Numbered from the stretch's first letter, positions 1 through 6,859 are shown. The stretch: DNA of 6,955 nt from Shewanella sp. (GCA_004195335.1 SDWK01000212.1:1-6955); one strand, 5' to 3'. Numbers and translations: made by a program. Notes: a model not told the origin generated them from the letters alone.

Positions 1-31
1 AAACTAAAGTTAAAACTAAAATAGTAGATAA

Positions 32-59
32 AAAAATGCACTCATCTGAGTGCATTTTT
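32..59. terminator. Bidirectional intrinsic terminator after prs
   Basis: A near-perfect stem reads AAAAATGCACTCA, a two-base gap, then TGAGTGCATTTTT. The GC-containing core is TGCACTCA/TGAGTGCA, with an A-tract on the left and a T-tract on the right, so it should work as a rho-independent terminator in both directions. On the minus strand it begins about 22 bases past the prs stop codon and so ends the lolB-ispE-prs transcript. The symmetry suggests that a plus-strand gene outside the window may converge on the same site. That second part is inference. Confidence 0.88.
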
Positions 60-81
60 AAGAAACATATCAAATCAAATA

Positions 82-1029
82 CTAATGCTCGAACATCGCA
101 GAGATAGACTCTTCATTGCTAACACGACGAATAGCTTCAGCCATTACAGTCGACATACTCAATTGAGTCACCTTAGCGAGTGACGCAATTTCAGCGTTCA
201 ATGGAATCGTATCGGTCACAATCACTTCATCGATAACTGATTCAGCGATGTTCTTGGCCGCATTGCCAGAGAATACCGGGTGCGTCGCATAAGCAAACAC
301 ACGGTTTGCACCATGCTCTTTCAGTGCTTCAGCAGCTTTACAAAGCGTGCCGCCAGTATCGATCATATCATCAACGATGATGCAATCGCGTCCCTGAACA
401 TCACCGATGATGTGCATGACTTGAGCAACGTTTGCTTGTGGACGACGCTTATCGATAATGGCCAGATCTGAATCATCGAGTAGCTTAGCTACGGCACGTG
501 CACGAACAACGCCACCGATATCTGGAGAGACAACGACTGGGTTTTCAAGGTTCTTCTCTAACATATGTTCAAGCAGCACTGGGCTACCGAATACGTTATC
601 AACTGGAACGTCGAAGAAGCCCTGGATCTGCTCTGCATGCAGGTCACAGGTCAATACACGGTCAACACCTACGCTAGATAAGAAGTCTGCAACGACTTTA
701 GCGGTAATAGGTACACGAGCACTGCGAACTCGACGATCTTGGCGAGCATAACCGAAGTAAGGGATAACCGCGGTGATACGTCCTGCAGAGGCACGGCGTA
801 AAGCATCAACCATAACGATAAGTTCCATAAGGTTATCGTTAGTTGGTGCACAAGTAGATTGAATGATAAAGACATCCGCACCACGTACATTCTCGTTTAT
901 CTGGACACTGATTTCGCCGTCACTGAAAACGCCAACGTTTGCGTCTCCAAGTTTACAAAATAGACGATCGGCTATCTTCTTAGCGAGACTAGGTGTAGCG
1001 TTTCCAGCAAAAAGTTTAATGTCAGGCAC
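82..1029 (-). CDS. prs: Ribose-phosphate pyrophosphokinase (PRPP synthetase)
   Basis: Makes 5-phosphoribosyl 1-diphosphate from ribose 5-phosphate and ATP in the cytoplasm, for purine, pyrimidine, NAD, histidine and tryptophan synthesis. The protein has 315 residues, the usual length for bacterial class I enzymes. Visible landmarks are the FSDGE segment (residues 35-39), the ATP-binding loop [10 protein letters not shown] (91-100), a metal-binding His at 131 in DLHAEQ, SPDIGG (168-173) with Asp170, catalytic Lys194 in DKRRP, and the PRPP-binding loop [10 protein letters not shown] (219-228). The start is GTG, as in E. coli prs. A GAGG ribosome binding site eight bases upstream and the canonical N-terminus [10 protein letters not shown] fix it. 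It is the last gene of the lolB-ispE-prs run. A PurR-like palindrome overlaps codons 29-34. Identification is very secure. Confidence 0.98.
   Translation of the reverse strand: MPDIKLFAGNATPSLAKKIADRLFCKLGDANVGVFSDGEISVQINENVRGADVFIIQSTCAPTNDNLMELIVMVDALRRASAGRITAVIPYFGYARQDRRVRSARVPITAKVVADFLSSVGVDRVLTCDLHAEQIQGFFDVPVDNVFGSPVLLEHMLEKNLENPVVVSPDIGGVVRARAVAKLLDDSDLAIIDKRRPQANVAQVMHIIGDVQGRDCIIVDDMIDTGGTLCKAAEALKEHGANRVFAYATHPVFSGNAAKNIAESVIDEVIVTDTIPLNAEIASLAKVTQLSMSTVMAEAIRRVSNEESISAMFEH
929..944. promoter_or_regulatory. PurR-like operator inside the prs coding region
   Basis: The plus strand reads ACGCCAACGTTTGCGT. The E. coli PurR consensus operator is the palindrome ACGCAAACGTTTGCGT, so 15 of 16 positions match. 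The site overlaps prs codons 29-34 (D-A-N-V-G-V), about 85-100 bases downstream of the GTG start. PurR is known to repress prs in E. coli, and an intragenic PurR operator acting as a transcription roadblock is known in E. coli purB, so an operator here is plausible. The match is seen directly. Function, and the presence of a PurR in this organism, are inferred. Confidence 0.5.
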
Positions 1030-1037
1030 TGTGTCAA

Positions 1038-1042
1038 CCTCA
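1038..1042 (-). promoter_or_regulatory. Ribosome binding site for the GTG start of prs
   Basis: On the minus strand TGAGG lies eight bases before the GTG at 1029. It supports the non-ATG start, which also yields the conserved family N-terminus. Confidence 0.7.
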
Positions 1043-1060
1043 GGCGTATGCTTCTAGTGG

Positions 1061-1094
1061 CTGGAGTTAATAGAAAAATTAGCTATAACTCCAG
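1061..1094 (-). repeat. Stem-loop in the ispE-prs spacer
   Basis: Perfect 9-bp inverted repeat, CTGGAGTTA at 1061-1069 and TAACTCCAG at 1086-1094, with a 16-base AT-rich loop. On the transcript it sits between ispE and the prs ribosome binding site. It has no T-tract after it, so it does not look like a full terminator. It may affect prs translation, stability or processing of the message (inference). Confidence 0.6.
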
Positions 1095-1102
1095 ATTATT
1101 GT

Positions 1103-1133
1103 CTTTAGAGTTGAGCTAATCTCAACTCTAAAG
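1103..1133 (-). repeat. Strong stem-loop spanning the ispE stop codon
   Basis: Perfect 13-bp inverted repeat, CTTTAGAGTTGAG (1103-1115) and CTCAACTCTAAAG (1121-1133), with a five-base loop. It includes the last nine codons of ispE and its TAA stop (1105-1107). No run of T follows on the minus strand, so it is unlikely to be an efficient intrinsic terminator. A role as an RNA processing or 3'-end-stabilising element, or as a partial attenuator before prs, is possible. The structure is seen; the role is inferred. Confidence 0.7.
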
Positions 1134-1959
1134 ATGATGTATTTGCCCCTTTCGCCACAAACCCTGTCATATCGCTCGGCAATTTCGCCAAAACATCTAA
1201 GGCCTGCTGCTGCTGTTCGAATTTTCCAAAAACGCATGCTCCGGTTCCGGTCATTCTAGACGGCGCATATTCTATCAGCCAGAGCAGTGTTTTGGCAACT
1301 TCAGGGTAACGCTTTGCGACCAGTGATTGGCAGTCATTATGCCAATTCCCCTTCATTAATGAGTCGATATCAAGTTTTGGGGTGTTACGAGGTAACTCAG
1401 GATCGTGGAATATTTCTGCCGTAGAAACATGTACATCCGGGATCAGCACTAAGTACCAATATTCTTTAGGGGAAACGGGTTGCAACTCTTCGCCAACACC
1501 TTCGGCAAAGGACGAAAAACCATTAATAAAAACAGGGACATCGGCTCCGAGTTTTAATCCGATCGCCATCAGTTTTGCTTTACTTAATTGGGTATTCCAA
1601 AGAACGTTCAATGCGACTAATGTGGTCGCCGCATCGGATGAACCCCCACCAATACCTCCTCCCATAGGGAGTCGTTTATCAAGCCAAATCTCAGCGCCTT
1701 TGTCACAGCCTGATTCCTGCTGAAGTAATTTTGCGGCACGCAGAATTAAGTTATCGCTATCGGCGACAACGTTCCCCATATTTGAGTGTAACTTGAGGTC
1801 AGGAGTGGCAGTGACTTTGAAGTCAAGGTAATCGCAGTAGTCGATAAATTGAAAAAGGGTTTGCAGTTCATGGTAGCCATCTTCCCTACGACCATTTACA
1901 TGCAAAAATAGGTTTAGTTTGGCCGGAGCGGGCCAGCCTTGCGATAATTTATTGATCAT
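1105..1959 (-). CDS. ispE: 4-diphosphocytidyl-2-C-methyl-D-erythritol kinase
   Basis: Phosphorylates the 2-hydroxyl of CDP-methylerythritol with ATP, the fourth step of the MEP route to isoprenoids, in the cytoplasm. The 284 residues match the family length. It shows the three GHMP-kinase signatures: PAKLNLFLH near the N-terminus with the probable active-site Lys14, the glycine-rich ATP loop [14 protein letters not shown] (98-111), and the C-terminal MTGTGACVF (236-244). Asp140 in GADVPVF corresponds to the catalytic aspartate. The ATG is preceded by AGAGGAG at good spacing and overlaps the end of lolB by 11 bases, so translation is probably coupled. The 3' end is folded into a 13-bp stem-loop. 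The lolB-ispE-prs order is the usual gammaproteobacterial one. Confidence 0.97.
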   Translation of the reverse strand: MINKLSQGWPAPAKLNLFLHVNGRREDGYHELQTLFQFIDYCDYLDFKVTATPDLKLHSNMGNVVADSDNLILRAAKLLQQESGCDKGAEIWLDKRLPMGGGIGGGSSDAATTLVALNVLWNTQLSKAKLMAIGLKLGADVPVFINGFSSFAEGVGEELQPVSPKEYWYLVLIPDVHVSTAEIFHDPELPRNTPKLDIDSLMKGNWHNDCQSLVAKRYPEVAKTLLWLIEYAPSRMTGTGACVFGKFEQQQQALDVLAKLPSDMTGFVAKGANTSSLELRLAQL

Positions 1960-2605
1960 TTAAGCGCTCCTCTGGTTGATTCGAAGGCAATAAGTGGGTT
2001 GCAGACAAAGCCTGCCAGTGGCTGATCTGTAATTTGAGGCGCAGATCTTCTCTTTTTAGTTGGAGTAATCGGGGTAATTCTGCACCACTTTGTTGTTGCC
2101 AGCTTATAAACTCGACTTCCCAAGGTGGGAGATCCTGAGTGGTCAGCTTTATCGGTCTTTGCTGCTCATCTTGAGCGAGCCGTTCGTCGTTATCACTGAG
2201 TTGCCCCGTTATCCACAGTGGAAGCGCATCGACCGGAATCGACCAGCCCGTCACCCTAGTGAGGAGCCGTTGAGCATCGTTATCTTGATAGACCTTGCCA
2301 TCGACCTCTAAGCGAGCCTCGTCTTCTAAGGTCGTTAAAGAAAGTACGGTTGTGCCTAACATGGTGGTGAGCGTTAATTCATTTTTCTTATCGGTATGAA
2401 ACCAGTAGATATTCGTACTGAATTTATCTTTGCTTGTTCTCACTGCAAGTTTTCCCTGCATCTCCCACGCCTGAGCATTGGAAACATCATCGACCTGCAC
2501 CGGAATGAAATTATCAGGGGGTGTTACGGAGCAAGCTGAAAGCATAAATACACTTAACAGCACCCAGAAGAGTGATTTTTTTGTGAGGTAGTTCAAATTA
2601 TTCAT
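1949..2605 (-). CDS. lolB: Outer-membrane lipoprotein receptor LolB
   Basis: Receives lipoproteins from the periplasmic carrier LolA and inserts them into the inner leaflet of the outer membrane. The 218-residue precursor begins with a Lys-Lys segment and a hydrophobic stretch (11-22), then the lipobox L-S-A-C (22-25). Cys25 would be lipidated, and the following Ser, not Asp, fits outer-membrane sorting. The mature part has the LolB pattern: W47-E-M-Q-G-K-L-A-V-R, the T-M-L-G loop at 81-84, and [15 protein letters not shown] (120-134). By eye, Leu83 aligns with the exposed loop leucine (mature Leu68) that E. coli LolB needs for membrane insertion. An in-frame TAG directly upstream limits the start to this ATG or an internal codon. 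The ribosome binding site is weak. It is the first gene of the minus-strand operon. Confidence 0.94.
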   Translation of the reverse strand: MNNLNYLTKKSLFWVLLSVFMLSACSVTPPDNFIPVQVDDVSNAQAWEMQGKLAVRTSKDKFSTNIYWFHTDKKNELTLTTMLGTTVLSLTTLEDEARLEVDGKVYQDNDAQRLLTRVTGWSIPVDALPLWITGQLSDNDERLAQDEQQRPIKLTTQDLPPWEVEFISWQQQSGAELPRLLQLKREDLRLKLQISHWQALSATHLLPSNQPEERLNDQ

Positions 2606-2630
2606 CTATTACAGATATTAATAACTTCAT

Positions 2631-2659
2631 ATGATACGAGGGCTGGATAAGAATACCAA
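2631..2659 (-). promoter_or_regulatory. Likely sigma70 promoter for lolB-ispE-prs
   Basis: On the minus strand TTGGTA (2659-2654) is followed by exactly 17 bases and then TATCAT (2636-2631), four and five of six consensus matches. The start point would fall near 2624, giving a leader of about 19 bases before the lolB ATG. The -35 hexamer is embedded in a small dyad, TACCA-A-TGGTA (2654-2664), which could be an operator or chance. No transcription data were available. Confidence 0.55.
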
Positions 2660-2752
2660 TGGTAATCTTAAAATATACTGAAAGGCCTACTCTATCAAGC
2701 TTGTAAGCATCAGCTGTCAGTGTTTCTAGAGGCGCAGATTTGGTGATCTTAA

Positions 2753-2781
2753 TTGTGAAAATGGATAAGAAATGAGATTAT
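2753..2781 (+). promoter_or_regulatory. Possible upstream hemA promoter
   Basis: TTGTGA (2753-2758), a 17-base spacer and GATTAT (2776-2781) give four of six matches in each hexamer. The site is about 100 bases before the hemA start, in the AT-rich half of the divergent spacer. The support is weak, since such matches are frequent in AT-rich DNA. Confidence 0.25.
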
Positions 2782-2805
2782 TATTCGGTTTTGTTAAGCA
2801 TATTC

Positions 2806-2834
2806 TGTTTTTAGTTCACTCAATTAAGTAGAAT
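2806..2834 (+). promoter_or_regulatory. Possible proximal hemA promoter
   Basis: TAGAAT (2829-2834) matches the -10 consensus at five of six positions. The -35 region 17 bases upstream, TGTTTT (2806-2811), is poor. The start point would lie near 2841, leaving a leader of about 36 bases before the ATG at 2877. If that is right, an upstream ATG at 2847 would fall just inside the transcript with no ribosome binding site. Confidence 0.4.
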
Positions 2835-2876
2835 GGCTAACAATAAATGAGATGCCTAGAGACTAAAAAGAGTCAG

Positions 2877-4127
2877 ATGAGCCTTGTAGCAATCGGTATT
2901 AATCATAAAACAGCCACGGTCGACCTACGTGAAAAGGTAGCATTTTCACCAGACAAAATTCATGATGCAATGAAAAGTCTGGCAAATCTTACCAAGACTG
3001 GCGAAGCTGTTATCATATCAACCTGTAACCGAACAGAGCTTTACACCAATACTGGTGATGGGCTTGAGGTTATTCGTTGGTTAGAAGAGTATTTTCAACT
3101 CTCCCACGAAGATGTCGAGCCTTGCTTGTATAAGTTTGAAGGCCAAGCCGTTGTACAGCATTTAATGCGTGTATCTTCAGGTCTCGACTCTTTAATTCTT
3201 GGTGAGCCTCAGATCTTGGGCCAGGTAAAGCAATCTTTCGTTAAGGCGAAGGAGGCGGGTAGTGTTGCGATTACCATGGACAAGCTTTTCCAAAATACAT
3301 TTTCAGTAGCAAAAAAGATTCGAACTGAAACAGAGATCGGTGCATCCGCCGTGTCTGTGGCTTTTGCTGCCGTGAGTATGGCGAAGCATATCTTCTCATC
3401 CATAAGTACCACAAAAGTGTTGCTTATCGGTGCCGGAGAGACCATTGAGCTGGTTGCCCGGCATTTGAAAGATAATGGTGTTGCCTCTATGGTGGTTGCA
3501 AACCGTACCCTTTCACGTGCAGAAGGCATGTGTGAAGAGTTCGGTGCGACGGCTATTACGCTAGAACAGATACCTGATTATCTCCCACAGGCCGATATCG
3601 TGATATCATCTACCGCAAGCCCGCTACCTATCTTAGGTAAAGGCATGGTAGAAAAAGCGCTTAAGCAGCGTCGTCATCAACCTATGTTGTTGGTTGATAT
3701 AGCCGTTCCTCGTGATATTGAAGCCGAGGTTGCTGATCTTGACGATGCCTTCCTCTATACAGTGGATGACCTGCAAAGCATTATTGAACAGAATATGGCC
3801 TCGCGAAGAGAGGCTGCCGAGCAAGCGGAAATAATTGCTGAAGAACAATCGCATCTTTTCATGGAATGGGTCCGCTCCTTAGAGTCGGTCGACAGCATTC
3901 GTGAATACCGTACCGCGAGTATGGCTATAAAAGATGAGCTGGTTGAGCGTGCAATCAATAAGTTAGCCCAGGGCGGAGACAGCGAGCAATTACTACTCGA
4001 ACTGGCCAATAAGCTAACTAATAAGTTGATCCACGCACCAACCCAAGCATTGACTGTTGCAAGCCGCCAAGGTGATTTGAATAGCATTGGCCAGCTTAGA
4101 ACCGCGCTCGGATTAGATAAAAACTAA
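2877..4127 (+). CDS. hemA: Glutamyl-tRNA reductase
   Basis: NADPH-dependent reduction of glutamyl-tRNA(Glu) to glutamate-1-semialdehyde, the committed step of the C5 pathway to 5-aminolevulinate, haem and related tetrapyrroles. The protein has 416 residues. STCNRTE at 48-54 carries the catalytic Cys50. The catalytic domain is followed by the conserved [18 protein letters not shown] (101-118), the Rossmann fold with GAGET (185-189) and VANRT (207-211), and a helical C-terminal dimerisation domain (about 310-416). The start at 2877 gives the family N-terminus [20 protein letters not shown]. An in-frame ATG 30 bases upstream would add ten residues of no family resemblance and has no ribosome binding site, so I rejected it. 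The AAGAG before 2877 is itself weak. It is the first gene of the hemA-prfA-prmC run, 13 bases from prfA. Confidence 0.97.
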   Translation: MSLVAIGINHKTATVDLREKVAFSPDKIHDAMKSLANLTKTGEAVIISTCNRTELYTNTGDGLEVIRWLEEYFQLSHEDVEPCLYKFEGQAVVQHLMRVSSGLDSLILGEPQILGQVKQSFVKAKEAGSVAITMDKLFQNTFSVAKKIRTETEIGASAVSVAFAAVSMAKHIFSSISTTKVLLIGAGETIELVARHLKDNGVASMVVANRTLSRAEGMCEEFGATAITLEQIPDYLPQADIVISSTASPLPILGKGMVEKALKQRRHQPMLLVDIAVPRDIEAEVADLDDAFLYTVDDLQSIIEQNMASRREAAEQAEIIAEEQSHLFMEWVRSLESVDSIREYRTASMAIKDELVERAINKLAQGGDSEQLLLELANKLTNKLIHAPTQALTVASRQGDLNSIGQLRTALGLDKN

Positions 4128-4140
4128 GGTTAGCGTTTTA

Positions 4141-5226
4141 ATGAAGGACAGTGTCATTCGCAAGCTAGAAGGCTTGCTTGAGCGTAATGAAGAAGTGTTA
4201 GCTCTACTCAGTGATCCGGGTGTAATTTCTGATCAGGATCGTTTTCGTGCACTCTCGAAAGAGTATTCGCAACTCGAAGATGTCGTCACGAATTTTAAGT
4301 TATTTCAGCAAGCGACGGAAGATCTCGAGTCAGCTAAAGAAATGATGGAAGAGGATGATGCAGAGCTAAAAGAGATGGCTCAAGAAGAGTTCAAAATTGC
4401 TAAATCGGCCATCGCCGTGCTTGAAGATGAATTGCAAATTCTATTACTTCCAAAAGATCCTAATGATGATAACAACTGCTTTATTGAAATTCGTGCAGGT
4501 GCGGGTGGCGATGAAGCGGCAATTTTTGCCGGCGATCTATTCCGCATGTACAGCAAATACGTTGAAAGTAAGCGCTGGCAGTTAGAAGTAATGAACACCA
4601 ACGATGGTGAACATGGTGGCTTTAAAGAGGTCATTGCTAAAGTCAGCGGTGAAGGCGTATACGGACAATTGAAGTTTGAGTCTGGCGGACATCGCGTTCA
4701 ACGTGTGCCAGAAACAGAGTCTCAAGGCCGCGTACACACCTCTGCATGTACCGTTGTTGTTTTGCCTGAAATTCCTGAATCAGAAGCCATTGAAATTAAT
4801 AAGGGCGATTTGAAAGTCGATACTTTCAGAGCATCGGGCGCCGGTGGACAGCACGTAAACAAAACAGATTCGGCTATCCGTCTTACGCATATCCCGTCAG
4901 GTATTGTCGTTGAGTGTCAAGACCAGCGCTCACAGCATAAGAACCGTGCTCAAGCGATGAGTGTGCTTACAGCCCGTATTCAAGCTGTAGAAGATGAAAA
5001 GCGTCGTAGTTCCGAAGAAAGTACCCGCCGTAATTTAGTCGGTAGTGGTGATCGTTCAGAGCGAATTCGTACCTATAACTACCCACAAGGCCGTGTGAGT
5101 GAGCATAGAATCAACCTGACTCTCTATCGTTTAAACGAAGTGATGGAAGGTGACATTGATGTGATCATCGAGCCCTTAATGCTAGAAAACCAAGCAGATT
5201 TGCTGGCAGCATTAGCAGAAGAGTAA
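4141..5226 (+). CDS. prfA: Peptide chain release factor 1
   Basis: Reads UAA and UAG in the ribosomal A site and triggers peptidyl-tRNA hydrolysis. The 361 residues are standard for RF1. An acidic N-terminal helical domain (1-100) is followed by [14 protein letters not shown] (116-129), the stop-codon recognition segment with P-E-T (190-192, the PxT motif) in [16 protein letters not shown], and the peptidyl-hydrolase motif GAGGQHVNK with GGQ at 235-237. Gln237 is the residue that PrmC methylates. The PxT motif and the RF1-type context separate it from RF2 (SPF motif), and there is no internal stop or programmed frameshift. It follows hemA by 13 bases. AAGG, overlapping the hemA stop, is the probable ribosome binding site, with rather long spacing. 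Its downstream neighbour encodes its modifying enzyme. Confidence 0.98.
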   Translation: MKDSVIRKLEGLLERNEEVLALLSDPGVISDQDRFRALSKEYSQLEDVVTNFKLFQQATEDLESAKEMMEEDDAELKEMAQEEFKIAKSAIAVLEDELQILLLPKDPNDDNNCFIEIRAGAGGDEAAIFAGDLFRMYSKYVESKRWQLEVMNTNDGEHGGFKEVIAKVSGEGVYGQLKFESGGHRVQRVPETESQGRVHTSACTVVVLPEIPESEAIEINKGDLKVDTFRASGAGGQHVNKTDSAIRLTHIPSGIVVECQDQRSQHKNRAQAMSVLTARIQAVEDEKRRSSEESTRRNLVGSGDRSERIRTYNYPQGRVSEHRINLTLYRLNEVMEGDIDVIIEPLMLENQADLLAALAEE

Positions 5227-5270
5227 TTATTTTATTGCTCTTTCTGGCTGTTTAAACAAGGTTTTAAATT

Positions 5271-5276
5271 AAGGAA
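5271..5276 (+). promoter_or_regulatory. Ribosome binding site for the TTG start of prmC
   Basis: AAGGAA, with AGGA six bases before the TTG at 5282, supports this non-ATG start. The next in-frame ATG is at codon 30, inside conserved sequence, so a later start would cut the N-terminal domain. Confidence 0.65.
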
Positions 5277-5281
5277 CGCTT

Positions 5282-6124
5282 TTGTATCAAACTCTAGCCG
5301 AAGCCCTCGAGTGGGCTTCACCTCAACTGCATAAAATCACCGACACGCCTAAGCTTGATGCTGAAGTGATGTTACTTCATATCATTCATAAGCAACGTGG
5401 ACATCTCTATACCTGGCCCGATGAGCGATTGACATCGGAACAGGTGAAAGCGTTTGGCGAAATGGTTGCCAGACGACTACTGGGTACACCCATTGCACAT
5501 ATCGTCGGCGAGCGTGAGTTTTGGTCTCTGCCATTTATGGTTAATCCGACGACGTTAATCCCAAGACCTGATACCGAAATTCTAGTCGAGACTGCTTTAA
5601 ATTTACCGATGGCAGAAAATGCTCGAGTATTAGATTTAGGCACCGGCACCGGGGCTATTGCGCTCTCTTTGGCCTTTGAAAAGCCAGAGTGGCAGATCAC
5701 TGCGGTTGATAAGATTATCGAAGCGGTAGCATTGGCTAAGGCGAACAGAGCACATCTGAAGCTTCCACAGGTTGAGATAGTACAGAGTGACTGGTTCGAC
5801 TCTGTTGGCAGTTATGATTTCAACTTAATCGTCTCTAATCCGCCATACATAGACGAAACGGATGAACACCTGAGTCAGGGCGATGTTAGGTTTGAGCCTC
5901 AAAGCGCACTGACTGCCGGAGAAGAGGGCTTTGCGGATCTCTATCATATCGCTTCTTGTGCTCGAGACTACCTCAAGCCTGGTGGTTATTTGCTACTTGA
6001 ACATGGCTATGGTCAAGCGATACAGCTCAGAGATAAGATGATCGAGCTGGGATATGAAAATGTCGCCACAGTGCGTGACTTTGGCAGTAACGACCGCTGC
6101 ACGCTAGGGCGTTGGCCAAGATAG
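5282..6124 (+). CDS. prmC: Release factor glutamine N5-methyltransferase
   Basis: Uses S-adenosylmethionine to methylate the glutamine of the GGQ motif in RF1 and RF2, which speeds peptide release. It was formerly called HemK. The 280 residues fit the family. The N-terminal helical domain (about 1-75) recognises the release factor. The conserved LIPRPDTE (92-99) follows, then SAM-binding motif I VLDLGTGTGAIALSLA (116-131), Asp143 in the AVDK strand, and the substrate-glutamine motif NPPY (186-189). The NPPY tetrad and the position after prfA distinguish it from PrmB and other methyltransferases. The start is TTG with a good ribosome binding site. It is 55 bases after prfA, with no terminator between, so it is probably cotranscribed with hemA and prfA. 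A strong terminator begins about 85 bases after its stop. Confidence 0.96.
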   Translation: MYQTLAEALEWASPQLHKITDTPKLDAEVMLLHIIHKQRGHLYTWPDERLTSEQVKAFGEMVARRLLGTPIAHIVGEREFWSLPFMVNPTTLIPRPDTEILVETALNLPMAENARVLDLGTGTGAIALSLAFEKPEWQITAVDKIIEAVALAKANRAHLKLPQVEIVQSDWFDSVGSYDFNLIVSNPPYIDETDEHLSQGDVRFEPQSALTAGEEGFADLYHIASCARDYLKPGGYLLLEHGYGQAIQLRDKMIELGYENVATVRDFGSNDRCTLGRWPR

Positions 6125-6209
6125 ATTCCTAAGGTAGATAATACCGCGGATCGGCTGGTGCTGCTTTAGTCTGAGCAGCCTTGAGCCTGCTTTGAATCAG
6201 CTGAGTTTG

Positions 6210-6245
6210 AACGCCATTGGTATTTCTATTACCAGTGGCGTTTTT
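6210..6245 (+). terminator. Intrinsic terminator of hemA-prfA-prmC
   Basis: A 13-bp stem forms between AACGCCATTGGTA (6210-6222) and TACCAGTGGCGTT (6230-6242), with one position pairing only as a G-U wobble, a seven-base loop, and a T-run at 6241-6245. It is a typical strong rho-independent terminator. It ends the operon after prmC and separates it from anything downstream. Between the prmC stop and this stem (6125-6209) I see only a short GCTGC/GCAGC stem (6160-6164 with 6175-6179) and no ORF of note. Confidence 0.88.
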
Positions 6246-6263
6246 GTTTGTCGAACGACAAAC
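6246..6263. repeat. 8-bp perfect palindrome directly after the terminator
   Basis: GTTTGTCG-AA-CGACAAAC, immediately after the T-run of the terminator. It has no T-run of its own and a loop too short for an ideal hairpin. It could be a protein-binding palindrome or the end of an inserted repeat; this cannot be decided from the sequence. Confidence 0.5.
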
Positions 6264-6397
6264 TTGGTAACGTTTTTGATGGTTGGTTCGTACCTTAATC
6301 ATTTTGATTAGATATTCTTAGCGTTAACCTTCGCTGTTATTTCTCGCCAGTAGCGGATTTAACGTTGAAGAAAGTCGTATCTTCATTCTCTAAACCG

Positions 6398-6442
6398 CTT
6401 GCAGCGTGCTTATGTGCAGATACTTCTGTGACTCGCTGCAAG
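6398..6442. repeat. 9-bp inverted repeat CTTGCAGCG
   Basis: CTTGCAGCG (6398-6406) and CGCTGCAAG (6434-6442) are perfect reverse complements around a 27-base spacer. It stands just left of the hairpin and repeat copy 1 and could mark the left part of the repeat cluster. No T-run follows, so it is not a terminator. Confidence 0.5.
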
Positions 6443-6462
6443 TAGGGTCTCTGTAAGCTCTG

Positions 6463-6482
6463 CCGTGACATCCTTGTCACGG
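6463..6482. repeat. Perfect hairpin CCGTGACA-TCCT-TGTCACGG
   Basis: An 8-bp GC-rich stem with a four-base loop and no T-run. Degenerate relatives occur twice more in the tract: TGCCGTGGTGACATGG at 6599-6614 and GCTGCCATTGACTT at 6677-6690, the latter standing just before repeat copy 2 as this hairpin stands before copy 1. The arrangement suggests that the hairpin is part of a larger repeated unit, like bacterial REP or MITE-type elements. Confidence 0.6.
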
Positions 6483-6490
6483 AAGGTCAC

Positions 6491-6550
6491 AGCCGCATCT
6501 ATACTGTTGTCTATTCACTCTTCGATTTTGAGGTTGCTAACAAGGAAATG
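6491..6550 (+). repeat. Dispersed repeat, copy 1
   Basis: Begins AGCCGCATCTATA and ends AAGGAAATG. A hand alignment with copy 2 (6701-6771) gives about 48 identities over 58 aligned positions, with a one-base and a two-base gap and a 12-base segment present only in copy 2. The first 13 bases are identical. It directly follows the CCGTGACA hairpin. Confidence 0.65.
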
Positions 6551-6700
6551 CCTCAATATGAGTTCGACGATGGCACCCGATGTGAATGAGTTCACGAATG
6601 CCGTGGTGACATGGTCAGAGATATTCCCTACCATCTCAAGACCTTTTCCATATCCTTATGGGGCAGATGTCATAGAGCTGCCATTGACTTAAACGTCCGT

Positions 6701-6771
6701 AGCCGCATCTATAGCTGTTCTATTTTTTCTTTGATTTGGCTTTGTTGAATGAGATTACGAACAAAGCAATG
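6701..6771 (+). repeat. Dispersed repeat, copy 2
   Basis: Same orientation as copy 1 and 210 bases further on. It starts with the identical AGCCGCATCTATA and shares the later GAG.TT.C.AACAA.G.AATG pattern. It carries an extra GCTTTGTTGAAT that creates an 8-bp inverted repeat with AACAAAGC. The DNA just upstream also weakly resembles that upstream of copy 1, so the true unit is longer than the well-conserved part. Confidence 0.65.
6738..6767. mobile_element. IS903-like terminal repeat remnant or small MITE end
   Basis: GGCTTTGTTGAAT (6738-6750) equals the first 13 bases of the 18-base terminal inverted repeat of IS903 (IS5 family) as I remember it. Sequence after that differs from IS903. GCTTTGTT (6739-6746) is also mirrored by AACAAAGC (6760-6767), giving a short stem. 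No transposase lies in the window. It may be a relic end, part of a non-autonomous element, or chance. Confidence 0.3.
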
Positions 6772-6799
6772 TCCTATTCTTATTTGTTAGAGGAAATTA

Positions 6800-6859
6800 A
6801 TGCACTTTCTTTTCGTGGATGTTTTCCGTAAATTTGTTGATGAGTTATTCGGAAGGTAA
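6800..6859 (+). CDS. Possible 19-residue small protein
   Basis: ATG preceded by AGAGGA at five bases, one of the better ribosome binding sites in the window, then MHFLFVDVFRKFVDELFGR and TAA. The peptide has hydrophobic residues spaced as in an amphipathic helix (F-V--F-KF---LF) and no cysteine. I recognise no family. It could be a small membrane-associated peptide, a leader peptide for a gene to the right, or a chance ORF; nothing decides between these. Confidence 0.25.
   Translation: MHFLFVDVFRKFVDELFGR

Noticed and set aside
458..890. Open frames opposite and out of frame with prs
   Set aside because: They are shadows of a well-conserved prs reading frame, with no ribosome binding sites and no family resemblance.
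2740..2765. CRP-like site in the lolB-hemA spacer
   Set aside because: Only TGTGA-like half sites in direct orientation are present, with no TCACA partner at the right spacing.
2847..2876. Ten-residue N-terminal extension of HemA from an upstream in-frame ATG
   Set aside because: It has no ribosome binding site, and the family N-terminus starts at the ATG at 2877, as in remembered Shewanella HemA.
6246..6263. Second terminator after prmC
   Set aside because: The palindrome has almost no loop and no following T-run, so it is listed only as a repeat.
6275..6290. Possible tRNA T-arm (GGTTCGTACC)
   Set aside because: It lacks the conserved A of the T-loop, and no acceptor, D or anticodon stems can be formed around it.
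6465..6692. 75-codon open frame in the repeat tract
   Set aside because: It starts with GTG inside the CCGTGACA hairpin, runs through several repeats, has no recognisable domain, and looks like read-through of repeat DNA.
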